A DNA stretch of 64,000 nt. It comes from Begonia masoniana. Lineage: Eukaryota; Streptophyta; Magnoliopsida; Cucurbitales; Begoniaceae. The translations under genes were made by a program, and so were the position numbers. Below, in pieces: positions 15,001 to 26,269 of this stretch. Numbering within the stretch: position 1 is the stretch's first letter; each line of letters starts with the position of its first letter. Where the stretch lies: contig CM039502.1 in assembly GCA_022432975.1 (NCBI GenBank), positions 14,787,143 through 14,851,142 on the forward strand. Reading direction: 5' to 3'. Under the pieces are notes generated by a model, which saw only the letters and a program-made list of their open reading frames with translations, did not search any database and was not told the origin of the DNA.

Positions 15001-18000
15001 TTACCTATAGCAGTTCATATAAATGACGCATAAATAAAAATACATGTGTGTGCATGAAAGCAATTTACCATCCAAACCGCATCTCTTTTTCCACTGCCTA
15101 CCAAGCATGGATGATGTGCACAAAAAAATATTTGCATAGATGCACTTGACAAATTAGATATGGCTGCTGATGATATCACATTTAAAGCCTTAACCAAAAC
15201 TTCAACAGACGGAAGATAAGGAACTTGTGGATCAAAATTATCTGTGTCACTACAAATATAAAATTGAAAAAATATATGAGAACCCAATCCAACCAAAGAG
15301 ATCTCGATGGAAGCAATATGGATCTGCAGCAGCATAAACTTACAACGATAATGTACGACAAAAATAGTTTTAAACTTGAAAAGAAACGAATTTTAGTGAA
15401 GAAAACTAATTAGTACGAAAAACAAATTTGTTATAATTGCAGACCTTTATACATATCTTTTACTGAATATACATACTTACCCCCAGCCAAAAAAAAAAAC
15501 TAGTTAATGAAAAATGTTTTAACAAAACTTGGGCAACTTTATTTATCGAGTACAAAGTAACTGTATGCAGCACTTTGTTTCTTTCTTTTGCCTACAAGGA
15601 AAATAATCTATTGATGCACTACATGGCTATGGCCCAAACCCATAAAGCCATGATCTAATATTTTAATATTTCATTCAGTTTTTATCTTATCTAATATTAT
15701 AATATTTGATTTTTTTGCTTTATCTTTCTAAAGATTTCTTAGAGATTTTAAATTTTAATTCGAAGTTTATTTAAAAGGTTGTGATGAATATGGCAGATAG
15801 ACTTTGACTTTGAGACTTTTGTAAACTTCTGTAACATTGAATTTCTTTATTTCTTCGAAAGTTTATTATCCAATATTTTCTTTAATTTTCTGTTTCATAT
15901 CGAAACAATTATTCTGTTGCACCATATATGATGCGAATTCATTAGAAATAAATAAATAAATAAATAAATAAAAAGTTTCAGCATAGCTTTAATAAAAATG
16001 AAAGAAGAGAAAACAAACAAAATAAGAATACTTCAAATAAGATACGAAAAAAGAACCTAGAAATCATCTTGTTTGATGTGCCCCACTTTGTTTAGCAATG
16101 GTGAGTCAGCTAGTCATGTTTCACCATATTACTAAATATCATTAAATTACAAAAAAAAAATATTCCATATAACTACAAAAAAAATGTTAAAATGAGCTAA
16201 GAAAAGAAATGTAAAGGCATTCTAGCATAACATAAACTGGCTTAAGTACCAATTCTTAAAGAGCAATCATTTCTACCGTAATCAGTCCATCCAAACTTAT
16301 TAATCTACTCGGAAAAGGAAAAATATTGCAGAATATTGTACTAAGTTGAAAGACAAGATCTAGAACTCAATCTATCTTCCTCTTTTCTGAAAAGAAACAT
16401 AAAGCCAACAGTACAAAACGTACTAAAGAAAATACAACATAATGCTCAAACATAGCATTGCATAGAAATTATCAAATCGTTATCAGATTAAGGAATTAAT
16501 ATTTGAGCTTAACATTCAGCCAGAGCCTGTCTCGACTTTTAGTAAGCACAACCTAGTATAATAAACAACAATAAAAGTAATTTAACTACACACGAGCTCC
16601 TGGTTGTCACAATAGTTCTTATGGCCTTCGTCCTACTAAACCCTCCTGCTCTTTATTCTCGTCATGGAGACTTTGAGCATGGACACTCACTGCTAATCTT
16701 GTGAAGGGTGGTATCCATTTGAAAGCACAGTAGGAGGTTTCTCATCTCTTTTTGTGGACTATGCAATCTTTTTTTATCATGGCAATCCTATCAACTTGCG
16801 ACTTCTTAGTGGCACTTGATAGTGTTTGAAGCAATGTCTAGTTTGCATGTCAATCTTTCTAAGTCTAGAGTTAATTCCAACGGGAGAAGTGAACTACTAT
16901 AAGCCTTTGGCAAATTGCATGGAGTGTCGCATAACCCACCTTCCATTATCTTACTTTTGACTTCTATTTAGGCTATGGAAATGCAAAAGAAAAATAATGA
17001 ATCCTATACCATGAGATTGATGGGCAAAATTTATCATAAGGAAGTAGTTGTAACGATAGATTGTGGAGAAGAGAACTACTATAAGCCTTTGGCTAATTGC
17101 ATGGAGTGTTGCATAACCCACCTTCCATTATCTTACTTTCGGCTTCTATTTAGGCTATGGAAATGCAAAAGAAAAATAAGGGATCCTATACCATGAGATT
17201 GATGGGCAAAATTTATCATAAGGAAGTAGTTGTAATGAAAGATTGTGGAGCTACTCATAATTTCATAGCTGAAGCAGTAGTGAAAGAGCTGGAATTGCTT
17301 GTCACATATACTAATAGCTACAAAATAGTAATGGGCAATGGACAGTCTATAAAAGAAGCTGGTATATGTAAGAAAGTGGCACTCTCACTGCGAGATGTTG
17401 ACATTATAGGAGATTTTCTGCCATTAGAATTGAGAAATTCGGATATTATATTGGGTATGCAATGCCTAGTTTCTATGGGGGGATATGCATGTTAGATGGA
17501 AGCACCTGACCATTAAATTGTTGGAGGTAGGTAAACCTGCTATGATCAGGGGTGAACATGAGCTTGGCAGAACCAAAATTTCTTTGAAAGCTATGCGAAG
17601 GGTAGGAAAACATGAGGGATATGATCTGTTGGTGGAGCTAGGAGCTATGGTCTTGGAAGAAACTGTTGTTGAACCTATAATTGAGCAACTATTAAGCAAA
17701 TATAAAGAGGTGATGAACATGCCATCTTGCTTACCTCCAAAAATGGCTCATGATTATGAAATCGTTTTGAAGGAAGGTATTCCCCCAATTATTGTGAGAT
17801 CGTACCGATACCCGAAATTCAAAAAGATGAAATTGAAAAACATGTTCGTGAAATATTAGCATCAAGAATCATACAGGAGCGCCCGTTTTTCGAGCCATAT
17901 AAATTTGGCAAAGAAATAAGACAAAAGTTGGCATTTTTACATCAATTATAGAGCACTCAATAAGGAAATTTTCACTGATAAATTTCTAATTTCTATGATT

Positions 18001-21000
18001 GAGGAACTTTTAGATTAATTATATGGTGCAAGGATTTTACTAAGCTGGATTTGAAATCCGGGTTATCATCAAATTTGGGTGGAAGCTAGTGATGTGCCGA
18101 AAATAGCCTTTGGAACACATAAGGGGCACAATAAATTCCTTGTAATGTCCTTTGGGCTCACAAATGTGCCTTCAATGTTCCAATCTCTTATGAATCACAT
18201 CTTCAAACAGCATTTTCGAAGGTTCGCGATCATATACTCATATAGAGCATTAGTTTGGAGCAACATGTCATTCATTTGGAAGTTGTTATGAATATTTTGA
18301 AAGAGCGACAACTCTATATTAACTTTTAAAATGTGTTTTTGTTGTTGAACAATTGGAATATTTGGGTCATGTTGTACATTAATGGTGTGTAGGCTGATCC
18401 AAGCAAGGTGAAAGCTATGGTTGAGTAGCCTATACCCAAATCAATCAAAGAATTGTGTGGATTCCTGGGATTAACGGGATATTATCGCAAGTTTGTTGTT
18501 GTGTATGCAATGATTGCCGCTCCATTAACATAGCAGCTGAAGAAAGATCAATTTTATTAGAACTTAGAGGCTAAAAGTGCATTTCAAAAGTTGAAGCATG
18601 CTACGTGCAGCGTTCCTATTCTTGCTTTCCTCGACTTTAATCAAGTTTTTACGGTTGAACTTGATGCTTCTGGCCTTGGACTAGGGGCTGTCTAATGCAG
18701 AATCATAGACCAATTGCGTATTTCAGTCAGAAATTGTTCATACAAAGCAGAATGAAGTCGGTCTATGAAAGAGAATTAATGGTCATAGTGTTTGCAGTGC
18801 AAGAGTAGAGGCCATATTTGGTGGGAGCACATTTTATTGTGAAAAACCACTTGATGTTTCTATTGGAGGAATGTTAAATTGCTGCCGAACACTAGAAGTG
18901 GATTATTAAACTAATGGGCTATGATTTTGAAGTGCAATATAAACCTATTTTAGAGAATAAAGCAGCGGATGTGTTGTTCAGGCATCCTAAGAAGTTGGAG
19001 AAGGAGGTGCTATTGTCCCCTTTAATCAGCTGGACTATTATGTCATTAGAAGAGGAATATAAAAAGGTGGATGAAGATCCCACGTTAAGGCAGATTAAAA
19101 CTAACTTACAGTAAGGAAAAACTGTGTAGTAGGGATTTACCTTAAATAATAACAAGTTATACTATAAAGACAGGTTAGTACTGTCTAGAAATTCTTCTCA
19201 GATTGTTGTGATCCTTAACGAATTTCATGGAGGACACTTGGGTGGCCATTCCAGAACTTATAATCGAACAGCACAGGAATTGTTTCGGGAGGGTATGTGT
19301 GAAGATGTCAAGAAGTGGGTCGCAAATTGTGAAGTGTGTCAGATTAACAAGTCTGAAATTTTATCACCAGCAGGATCATTACAACCTCTTCCGATTCTGG
19401 ATCGCATATGGGAAGATATTTCAATAGATTTTATAGAAGGGTTGCCTAAATCGGAAGGTTATGATACCATATCTGTTGTTGTGGATTGGTTAAGTAAATA
19501 TTGTCATTTTCATGCCTTTGCAGCACCCATATAAACACAAAAAGTAGCTATAGTGTTCCTAAAGAATGTGTTTAAGCTGCATGGGTTTCCACGAACAATG
19601 GTGTCTGACCGTGACAAAATTTTTCTTAGTGCATTTTGGAAAGAATTGTTTAAATTGCAAGGAACAGCATTTAAATGGAGTATGGCTTACCATCCCCAAA
19701 CCAAAAGGTCAAACAGAGGTAGTGAATAGGTGCTTGAAAACCTATTTGAGGTGTTTCTCATCCAACAAGCCAAAGACTTAGTGTAAATGGTTGCATTGGG
19801 CCGATGGTACGTCCATGTATCTATTCAAATGACTCTGTTTCAAGCTGTATATCATAGAACACCTCCAACCATTTTATACAGTGAAGCGGATGTAGCTAAA
19901 GTTTCAGCAGTGGAGTTTCATCTACAAAAGTGGGATGAAACACTTGAAATATAGAAGTTTCATTTACAAATAGCACATCAACGTATGGTGAAAGTCGCAA
20001 ATAAACGATGAAGGGATTTAACTTTCCAAGAAGGTGACTTCGTGTATTTGAAGCTCAAACCATGTAGACAAAAGTCGATAGCCAAAAGAATCAATGCAAA
20101 ATTATCGCCCAACTTTTATGGACCCTTTAAGATCATTGAAAGAATGGGGTCAGTAACATACAAACTTTCAATTACCAGACAATTCTTTAATTCATCCCAT
20201 GTTCCATGTTTCATTGCTTAAACTTGTGAAAGAGGTATAGGGTTTCATGTTTCTTGGCTTAAATTGGTGAAAGAGGTACATCTGAAGGTGTTACGACTAC
20301 AGATTTATTTTGAAAGAATTACTTAGATTTTTCCTGAAGTTGTGTTAGATGTTCAGCCAACTAAGGGAGATGGTGAGGTCGCTAATACGGCTCTGTCTGA
20401 TACAGCCGTGTTGATTAAGTGTCGGGGGGCCCCATCATAAGATGCTACATGGGAGGAATTTGAGGACATCAATCAACATTTTCCTAACTTTAACCTTGAG
20501 GACAAGGTTGCTCTTGCCCGAGGACCACTAATTAAGTTGAATTTATAAAAGACAAAAAAGGAAAGAGAAAGTGAGTAAGAGAGACTGACAATTTTAGTAG
20601 TGGTCACAAGGAGACATCAGTTACAAGAAAGCAGTCATGGGAGAGATATACATAGGGAAAGGAAGAAGGAGGGTGGAGGAAAAAATTGTATGGTAAAAAG
20701 GGATTCTAGATTCAATTAGTTTGGGGAGAAGTTTTTTTCTACTGTTTTAATCGTTTGTTTTGTTGTATTATATAAGAAGTTGGTACCTAATTCCACGAAA
20801 GTTAAAAAAAAAAAAGAAAAAAAAAAACCTATCAGTTTATTAAAGATATCAATCAGACAGCAAGCATACATCTTAATATTCAAAATTTCTGCACTGAAAT
20901 TTTTAGTAGAGAATAAAGGTCTAAGATGCAGAAGTTTATCCTCGTATCAAGTGTTTTAGCAATTTTTTTGGATTATTTGACTTCATCGAAATGTTATTAT

Positions 21001-24000
21001 ATTCGATGACAAAGAATCAATTATTGATATTTGGGATAATATTTGTTTTATTAATGCTAAGTAACCTTTTGTTCTTATTTTTAAAAGATTTATCATTTCA
21101 GTATTATTCTCTCTAATTTGAGAGAAATTAATTTAAATTAATGTTTCTCTTTTATTTTCTTTAGAATAGTTCTTTCCATCTCTTGTATGCTAAATTTATT
21201 CTATTAATAGACGTTGTTTCTTATTAAAAGAAAAGAAAATAAAAAAAAAAAAACCCATGGGTGCTCAGACAATAAGCATTGTTAGGCTTGTGCCCGGTTG
21301 CTTTTTCTTGCTGGGAAAAAGTAGTCTGTTTGAATAGTTATAAGTCTGATTGAATAGTCTCCTTAAGAGTTCAATTTTTTAGTGCTCACCTCACTTGTAC
21401 TTTGGTTTCAATCAATATACATTCTTACCGATCAACAAAACATTTAAGAAACTCGTAAAAGTACTCATTACAAAAATCTACTTTTATTTCAAAGAAAGAC
21501 CAGCAGTAGCGCTAAAGATATTGTCATGGTCTCAAGAGTAGTTTATAAGTCTTCTTTTGTATAGTCTCTTCTGGGATAGTATTTTTAATTGTGTCACCTC
21601 CCTTGTACATATCTTTAATTCAATATTACATAATTTTTAGCAAAACCAAAAATACAAACTCAATAAAAGCACTCAACTCTAAAAATTTATGTCTTATCCA
21701 AAGAAAGACCGGCAGAAGTGCTAAAGGTAGTGTCGTAGTCTCAAGAACAGTTTATAAGTCCTCTTTTACATAGACTCTTGTGGGATTGAGTTTTCACCTT
21801 CTTTTAACATGTCTTCAATCTAACATACATACTTTTTACCATTTCAAATAAAAAAGATAAGTAATAAAATCAGCAAAAGAGCTCTCATCAAAAGTTTGTA
21901 CTCATTATCCAAAGAAAACTAAACGCCCATTAGTATTTTTTTCATCTAGCAAGAACTGATAGTTCGAGGTTATAAATAAAATTAAAAGTGAATTATTTGG
22001 GAACAAACACATGAAGGTTACCATAACCTATGAAAAAAGAGAATAATAAAATAAATTGTCAGATATATACCAGATCTTTAAGGCTTGAACCTTCTCACCA
22101 ACTAAAGAAAGGAAATTTGAAAATTCTGATACAAGGGCTTCGATAAACTGGGGAGCGCCAACAACTAGCTTTTTGATAGCATCAAAAGTTTTCTGGCGAA
22201 TGTCCCAGCTTGGATGGCACATAAAAAAGAGGAATAGCTACACGAAGTCAATTACTTAGAGACAGAATAAGAAAAATATGAATAGTGTATCTGTAAATGC
22301 AAAGGAAAATTTTACCTGTGAAATTGATTTTATAGAAAAAGCATCTGATACACTGAACAGAACAAAAGGCAGAACATCAAGTCAAATACACTGTTAAATT
22401 AAACTCCTGGGAACCAAAATTATGTTCTTTTGAGATGGGTAAAATTATAACCTCTGAAAATGTTCCAATAATAGCACCTCTATGAGACAAACACATACCA
22501 TACAATCCTCAGTTGAAAGTTTTGATGCCTGCCCAAAAAAAACATATATGGCATTACATCAACATTGTATCAAGGAAGAAGGATACAATATATGGAGATT
22601 TACATCTCTTCCCCACTCAAAAAAGTGGAAGTTACAACTCAAGATATTGTAATGTTTTATAATTTAAAAAAAAAAAAATAGATATTTGAATACCAACCTG
22701 TGAAATTTGTATTATTGAAGATTCATTTTGAGATATTAGAGACCATATCTTTTCTTTGGCCACAGATTCCTCTAGAAGAGAAAAAGGATCAGAGGGGAAT
22801 TAACTAATAAGAAAAGATGAAAAAAGGGAGACAAGATGTAAAGCCAAAACCAACAAAGGATGACCCAGAAATAGTCTTCCAGTACACACCTGCTCTGACA
22901 TCAACAGCAGCAAGCTTTGCAACAAATAGTAAGGCATATATGCCATCCAAACGTTGCACTGCCTTCGTAAAACCAGTCTTTACAAGTACCAGGAGAGGAC
23001 CAAGCAAGGGTGATAACTGTACAAACATATTACAAGGACTAATGAAATATCATACCTCGACAGAGGAATTATGCAAGAAAATAATTTCCTTATTCAGTAA
23101 ACTAATCATAGTTATAACTTAGTCAAGTTTACCTTGACAACTGCGTCAGCATTTTTGCACATTACTTGCAAACACCGAAGGTGCCCTCTCCTCAAAGATT
23201 CTTTCTCTTTGAGGCCCGATCCAAGAAAGGAAACCAAATCTGCCTGAATGGCATCAACAGATCGTGCAGCCCAAACCGCGAGTGCCGACAAAATTCCGAG
23301 TTTCACCTCCTCATTTCCTAAAGTTTAAACAACAGGAAAAACTAATCCCCACTTTTAACAAATATGGAAGCCACGGCATTATACGTCCAAATAACAAACC
23401 TCATATAGTAGAAAGCAAAGATTGAATTACCTTCATCCTTGTAACACGTTAGAAGAAAGCCACATAAAGAACAGGATAGGTTATTTATGTATTTTCCTTC
23501 AGGAGCATTTGACAACTCTTGTAGTACATTAAACATGCCACTTCTTTGGTAAGGAAACGCAAGTCTTCCTTCTGAGCCTGTAAAAAGCAGAGGCTTGGCG
23601 TCAAAAGTAATTAGGTTAAGTTTGTATACACCTAATTCTCAATGAATAACATAAAATATATTAACCCCTTTCAAACATGTGATAGATATTAGAAAACATC
23701 AAATTTTGCATCCCAAATTAGACCAAAAAAAATATATCAAACCTCCAAGAACAGCTTTGACAGCATTAAACATCTCTTCGATAGAGTCAGGACTACTTGA
23801 CTTTTGACTCAAAGACTTTATGATTGCCAATGCCGTGAATCTTCTACTTTCATCTGCATGTCGAGCTTGTGGCAATACCATTGAAAGGATCTCCACTGCA
23901 TACTTACTTAAATCTAGGTTGACTGATCCTAAGAGAATTCCAATGGACTCCAAGACAATCTCAGGATTGCGTTTCAGCATTTTAATGGACGATGGAACAA

Positions 24001-25149
24001 CAACATTTTGAAAATCATCATGTGACAAATGTATAAAAGTGAACTAAATGCTTCACTAAGACCCTTTGTTGGCTTTTCCCTCGCATTTAAAATAGTGTTG
24101 ACATAAATATCAAGAAAGGTGGGCTGTGCAAAAGGAAAAAAAAAAAAAAAGGACATCAATACCGTAGAAGAAATAAAATATGAGAAATTTAAGCAAGTAA
24201 TAAAAGACAAAGTCTATCTCGTAATTAGCAAGATAAAAATAAACATCGCCAACCTTGTGCTGTTTGGATAAAGCGGGTGATGAAAAGGAGAACTCCAGTA
24301 GTAAACATAAAATTTCAGGATTATCTTTGTACGGAATTCGCCCATCCTTTAGGTCCTCAACGTACATTTTGTAGAGGCCTGGTTGCTGCAAACAAATAAA
24401 CAAACTTTCAAAAATTCAAGTAATTAAAAAGTAGATAGAAGTTCATAACTCGTTAATGCTAACACGAATACAAACCTCAGAAAACAAACGAAAAAATATG
24501 TTCTTGCAAGCCCTTTGTTCACGGCTAGATGTTCTCATAACAATATGTAGTAAAGATCCTTGTGCTGTGGCTACTCTGCAAAATGCATTCTTTGAAGCCG
24601 TAACAAATTGACTTCCAGCAAGGAGAATGCACGACCACCTTAAAAGGGTATAGCATCCCAAATGGGATTGGATTTTCATGTGCTTTTCCATGAGCTGAAC
24701 AAGAGCTCCCGCGAAACTTTTCATGAATGTTTTATCAACTAAAGCTTTTGCAATCACATTATCAACAGCTTTCCTCGATCTCCGATCATCGTAAAGGTAT
24801 ACAGTGTCGAAAATTGTATTTACCAACAATGTCGCATTAGTAGGAGACATTTCTACAGAGTTCAAAACGCCAAAGTTCTCAGTGAGTACCATGGCCATAA
24901 GAAGAGAGATAAATAAAAAAAAAAAAAAAAAAAGCGAGAACACAGAAGAAAAGCAGAAATGAGAGGAAACGTATTCAAAATTTAAACTTCATTGACCAAA
25001 AAAAAAACACATAGGGCGAGATAACGAGACTGACCTGAACAATTAAGAATGGCGGGGATTTCATCACGAAAAACCCGGACACGTTTCTTGGTTGATGAAG
25101 TGGAAACTGAGTTGCTAATTGACGTGAGAGCATCCATGGAATCCGACAT
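1..25149 (-). CDS. GCN1: GCN1 / ILITYHIA homologue, 5' part (exons 1-20, partial at left edge)
   Basis: GCN1 is a large HEAT-repeat protein that binds ribosomes and the kinase GCN2 and promotes eIF2-alpha phosphorylation; the Arabidopsis homologue is ILITYHIA. Spliced exons that keep frame (high to low): 25149-25035, 24852-24476, 24385-24254, 24123-23743, 23577-23431, 23317-23133, 23016-22890, 22771-22698, 22528-22499, 22477-22452, 22352-22316, 22237-22071, 15249-15069, 13993-13916, 7791-7672, 7578-7519, 1285-1160, 1053-969, 884-715, 269-1. The start reads [10 protein letters not shown] and runs into [17 protein letters not shown], as in the plant family. Other recognisable strings are [76 protein letters not shown] and [13 protein letters not shown]. 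About 960 of roughly 2600 residues are present, all in the N-terminal HEAT region; the eEF3-like part lies outside. Exon 4 appears one base short near 24035-24038, and intron 18 needs a GC donor. Identification is very secure; exon ends are inferred by splice phase and family alignment from memory. Confidence 0.93.
1286..1660 (-). other. GCN1 intron 16, part downstream of the Ty3 insertion
   Basis: AT-rich intron sequence between exon 17 and the Ty3 element. I see no gene or repeat in it. Confidence 0.6.
1661..1897 (-). repeat. 3' LTR of the intron 16 Ty3 element
   Basis: Direct repeat of 6803-7020. It contains a GGGCTT triplication (about 1868-1889) that is shorter in the other LTR. Confidence 0.8.
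1898..6802 (-). pseudogene. Degenerate gag-pol of the intron 16 Ty3 element (chromovirus type)
   Basis: Gag, protease, reverse transcriptase, RNase H and integrase remnants lie in the order expected for a Ty3-type element read on the minus strand, broken by many stops and shifts. Gag: 5693-5370 and 6685-6455. A partial zinc knuckle (CFKCNKSG) lies near 5160-5180. Protease-like segment: 4926-4735, with IIDSGS. Reverse transcriptase: 3961-3671, beginning [20 protein letters not shown] and keeping [11 protein letters not shown]. RNase H: 3287-3078, ending in a decayed ADALSR motif. Integrase: 2618-2361 ([17 protein letters not shown]) and 2400-2131 ([11 protein letters not shown]). A short piece at 2000-1910 may be a chromodomain remnant. 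The RT style resembles CRM/Reina chromoviruses, but I do not assign a clade firmly. No intact protein remains. Confidence 0.85.
6803..7020 (-). repeat. 5' LTR of the intron 16 Ty3 element
   Basis: Direct repeat of 1661-1897. The minus strand begins TGATGCAATACAAGCCC. The primer-binding site follows toward lower coordinates. Confidence 0.8.
7937..8111 (-). repeat. 3' LTR of the intron 14 copia element
   Basis: Short (175 bp) direct repeat of 12596-12780, with small indels between the two copies. Confidence 0.8.
8112..12540 (-). pseudogene. Degenerate gag-pol of the intron 14 copia element
   Basis: Read from high to low coordinates, domains follow copia order: gag, integrase, reverse transcriptase, RNase H. 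Gag starts near 12530 ([13 protein letters not shown]) and continues through 12406-12218 and 11974-11531. The CCHC knuckle [14 protein letters not shown] keeps all four ligands. Integrase core traces are at 10930-10800 ([15 protein letters not shown]) and 10677-10459 ([12 protein letters not shown], then a decayed QQNGV-ER). The integrase C-terminal part is 10400-10110 ([27 protein letters not shown]). Reverse transcriptase 9100-8825 keeps [10 protein letters not shown] and [12 protein letters not shown]. RNase H 8606-8358 keeps [11 protein letters not shown]. Many stops and frameshifts separate these pieces, so it cannot make a polyprotein. I do not assign a lineage. Confidence 0.85.
12596..12780 (-). 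repeat. 5' LTR of the intron 14 copia element
   Basis: Short (185 bp) direct repeat of 7937-8111. The primer-binding site lies immediately to its left. Confidence 0.8.
12781..13915 (-). other. GCN1 intron 14, part upstream of the copia insertion
   Basis: AT-rich intronic DNA with an A12 tract near 13487. No gene or repeat family recognised. The long open frames here lack similarity to anything I know. Confidence 0.5.
14816..15048. repeat. 115-bp tandem duplication in GCN1 intron 13
   Basis: Units 14816-14930 and 14931-15048 both begin TGTCTTCTTCAATACTTGAA and end in AAAATACATGTG, with a few substitutions and small indels. The right copy stops about 20 bp from exon 13. Confidence 0.85.
15250..16883 (-). 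other. GCN1 intron 12, left part
   Basis: AT-rich intron sequence before the truncated Ty3 copy. The last 250 bp may already belong to that copy, but I see no coding similarity there. Confidence 0.4.
15946..15974. repeat. (AAAT)n microsatellite
   Basis: About seven copies of a tetranucleotide in GCN1 intron 12. Confidence 0.8.
16884..17247. repeat. 182-bp tandem duplication at the 5' edge of the truncated Ty3 copy
   Basis: Units 16884-17065 and 17066-17247 are nearly identical; both contain AAGCCTTTGGCNAATTGCAT and the start of the protease-like frame MEMQKKN. The junction falls at GATTGTGGAG. The duplication repeats element sequence, so it probably arose after insertion. Confidence 0.88.
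17157..20548 (+). pseudogene. Degenerate pol of the intron 12 Ty3 element (chromovirus type)
   Basis: The protease-like segment 17157-17495 has DCGATHNF where the family has an aspartate-containing DSGA/DGGA type motif, and ends near [12 protein letters not shown]. Reverse transcriptase traces are at 17860-18400, including [20 protein letters not shown] (about 18137-18196). RNase H traces are near 18650-18990, and a decayed ADVLFRHP follows at 18965. The integrase zinc-binding region is 19208-19350, with H and [10 protein letters not shown]. The core has [28 protein letters not shown] sequence near 19601 and [10 protein letters not shown] near 19706. The end keeps [17 protein letters not shown], a chromodomain-type tail, near 20443-20493. 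Stops and frameshifts are frequent throughout, so no protein can be made. Confidence 0.85.
20828..22070 (-). other. GCN1 intron 12, right part
   Basis: AT-rich intron DNA between the A-rich tract and exon 12. The only structure I see is the degenerate tandem repeat described separately. Confidence 0.5.
21310..21930. repeat. Degenerate tandem repeat, about 190-bp period, three copies
   Basis: CAAAGAAAGACCNGCAG recurs at about 21492 and 21679, and a decayed form CCAAAGAAAACTAAACG at about 21910. Each is preceded by CTTTAATTCAATATACAT-like sequence and followed by GTAGTTTATAAGTC-like sequence. Copies are diverged by substitutions and indels, so boundaries are approximate. Confidence 0.65.
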
Positions 25150-25524
25150 AGGTGGAAAAGAAAGAGCACTGGAAGACGGAAACGTAGAGGATGTAAGCGA
25201 AGAGAAAGAGAACCCGAAGGGCTCAGGGACTGACGTACCAGAAGTGTAGGGTTTTGTGTTTTTTTTTTTTTTTTAGGATTTGGAAAATTACGTTTAGTGT
25301 TTACTTTGCCAAGCAAACCCTTAATATCCATTCCCACTTTGTCAAAGGAACTGGCCAACTCGAACCCGCTTTGTTAAGCTCGTTCGCTTAATCCACATGT
25401 GGGTTGCAAGTCTTGGCTCAAGGTAGCAAGACCCAAAATGGAGCCGCAGTTCAAATTGGAATTGGCGATTCGGTCGGGTTCTTACGCCTATAGGAACCAT
25501 ATTCGATTTTGGATGAAATAGAAC
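25150..25524 (-). promoter_or_regulatory. 5' leader and upstream region of GCN1
   Basis: Short region between the GCN1 start codon and the hAT-like element. It has a T-tract (minus-strand A-tract) at 25259-25275. No clear TATA box is visible, as is common for housekeeping genes. Boundaries are positional only. Confidence 0.35.
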
Positions 25525-25878
25525 TAAGGGCAAAAAAATCGAGAACCGAAGAACCGGACCAGAACCGACAATTTGGTCCGGTTCTGGTCGGTTTTGCATC
25601 TTTAATAAAGAAATTTCGGTTTTGTTTTAAGAGAACCGAAGTTCTCAGTTCGGTTTTCAGGTCTAGTGATATAAAACCACTAAACAAAAACCGGACCATT
25701 ATAAACCTAACCCTATTCTGCTCCGCAACCCCGCACTCTCTCTTCTCAGTTCTCTCTCGCTGTCTCGCAGTCGCTGCGCCTGCACCCTTTCTTCTCAATT
25801 CTCTCTTGCACTTCGCAGTTGCCGCGTCTGCACTTTCTCTTCGTCACTTGTGAAGGACGAACCAAGGATGAGTGAAAG

Positions 25879-26151
25879 ATGAGTTTCCGAATCATCTCGA
25901 AGCATGTGCAGCTCCATAATCGGAAGCGATCGCCATCTATTTTGTCCGTAACTACACGGCCGCTCTCCCATTTATCATCCCAATCAGCAGGGTTCGTCGT
26001 ACTTCTTGACTTTTTGTTTGTTTGTTTTAATTAATTTTCCGATTCTGGAGTTAAAGAGATTGATTTGCATTGTCTTTTTTTTTTTATTCTAATTTATCTG
26101 AAAGAGCTCAATTTGGCATTGTGTTTGATATCGGTGGTGTTGTTCTCCACG
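25879..26151 (+). pseudogene. First two exons of a HAD-hydrolase gene resembling CECR5/HDHD5
   Basis: A start at 25879 opens a basic, Ser-rich leader (MSFRIISKHVQLHNRKRSPS and on), which looks like a mitochondrial or plastid presequence. Exon 1 ends at 25991 before GTTCGT in phase 2. A pyrimidine-rich acceptor ends at 26104, and exon 2 (26105-26151) continues in phase as AQFGIVFDIGGVVLHG, then a GTATCA donor follows at 26152. FDIxGVVLHG resembles motif I of CECR5-like HAD hydrolases, where x is the nucleophile-partner Asp; here it is Gly. No later exon is found before the solo LTR or after it. The presence of introns argues for DNA-level capture or truncation, not retroposition. Family recognition is from one short motif, so moderate. 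Confidence 0.5.
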
Positions 26152-26269
26152 GTATCATTCTGTTAAATTTCATGAAATATGTTGGTCAGGAAGTATGCAT
26201 TTTTTGATGACTTAGATTTACCATTTGGTAAATTAGGGCTTTTGCCAAAAGGAGGACATGGAGGACATA

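Larger units (their letters stand above)
16884..20827 (+). mobile_element. 5'-truncated Ty3-type element in GCN1 intron 12, ending in an A-rich tract
   Basis: This copy lies antisense to GCN1. It begins in the protease region; no gag, primer-binding site or 5' LTR is seen. Pol is followed from 17157 to about 20545. About 260 bp of non-coding sequence follow, then an A-rich tract at 20804-20827, just before ordinary intron sequence. No second LTR is found in the window. Absence of both LTR ends and the A-rich terminus are compatible with a transcript copied by LINE machinery, or with simple deletion of one end; I cannot tell which. Confidence 0.75.

Noticed and set aside
24975..25358. 127-codon minus-strand frame starting MASSFDKVGMDIKGLLGKV
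   Set aside because: It overlaps the GCN1 leader and exon 1 in a different frame; the family N-terminus starts at 25149.
25509..25853. Plus-strand 114-codon frame over the hAT end
   Set aside because: It runs over hAT subterminal repeats and a CT-rich leader; the captured exon starts later at 25879 in its own frame.
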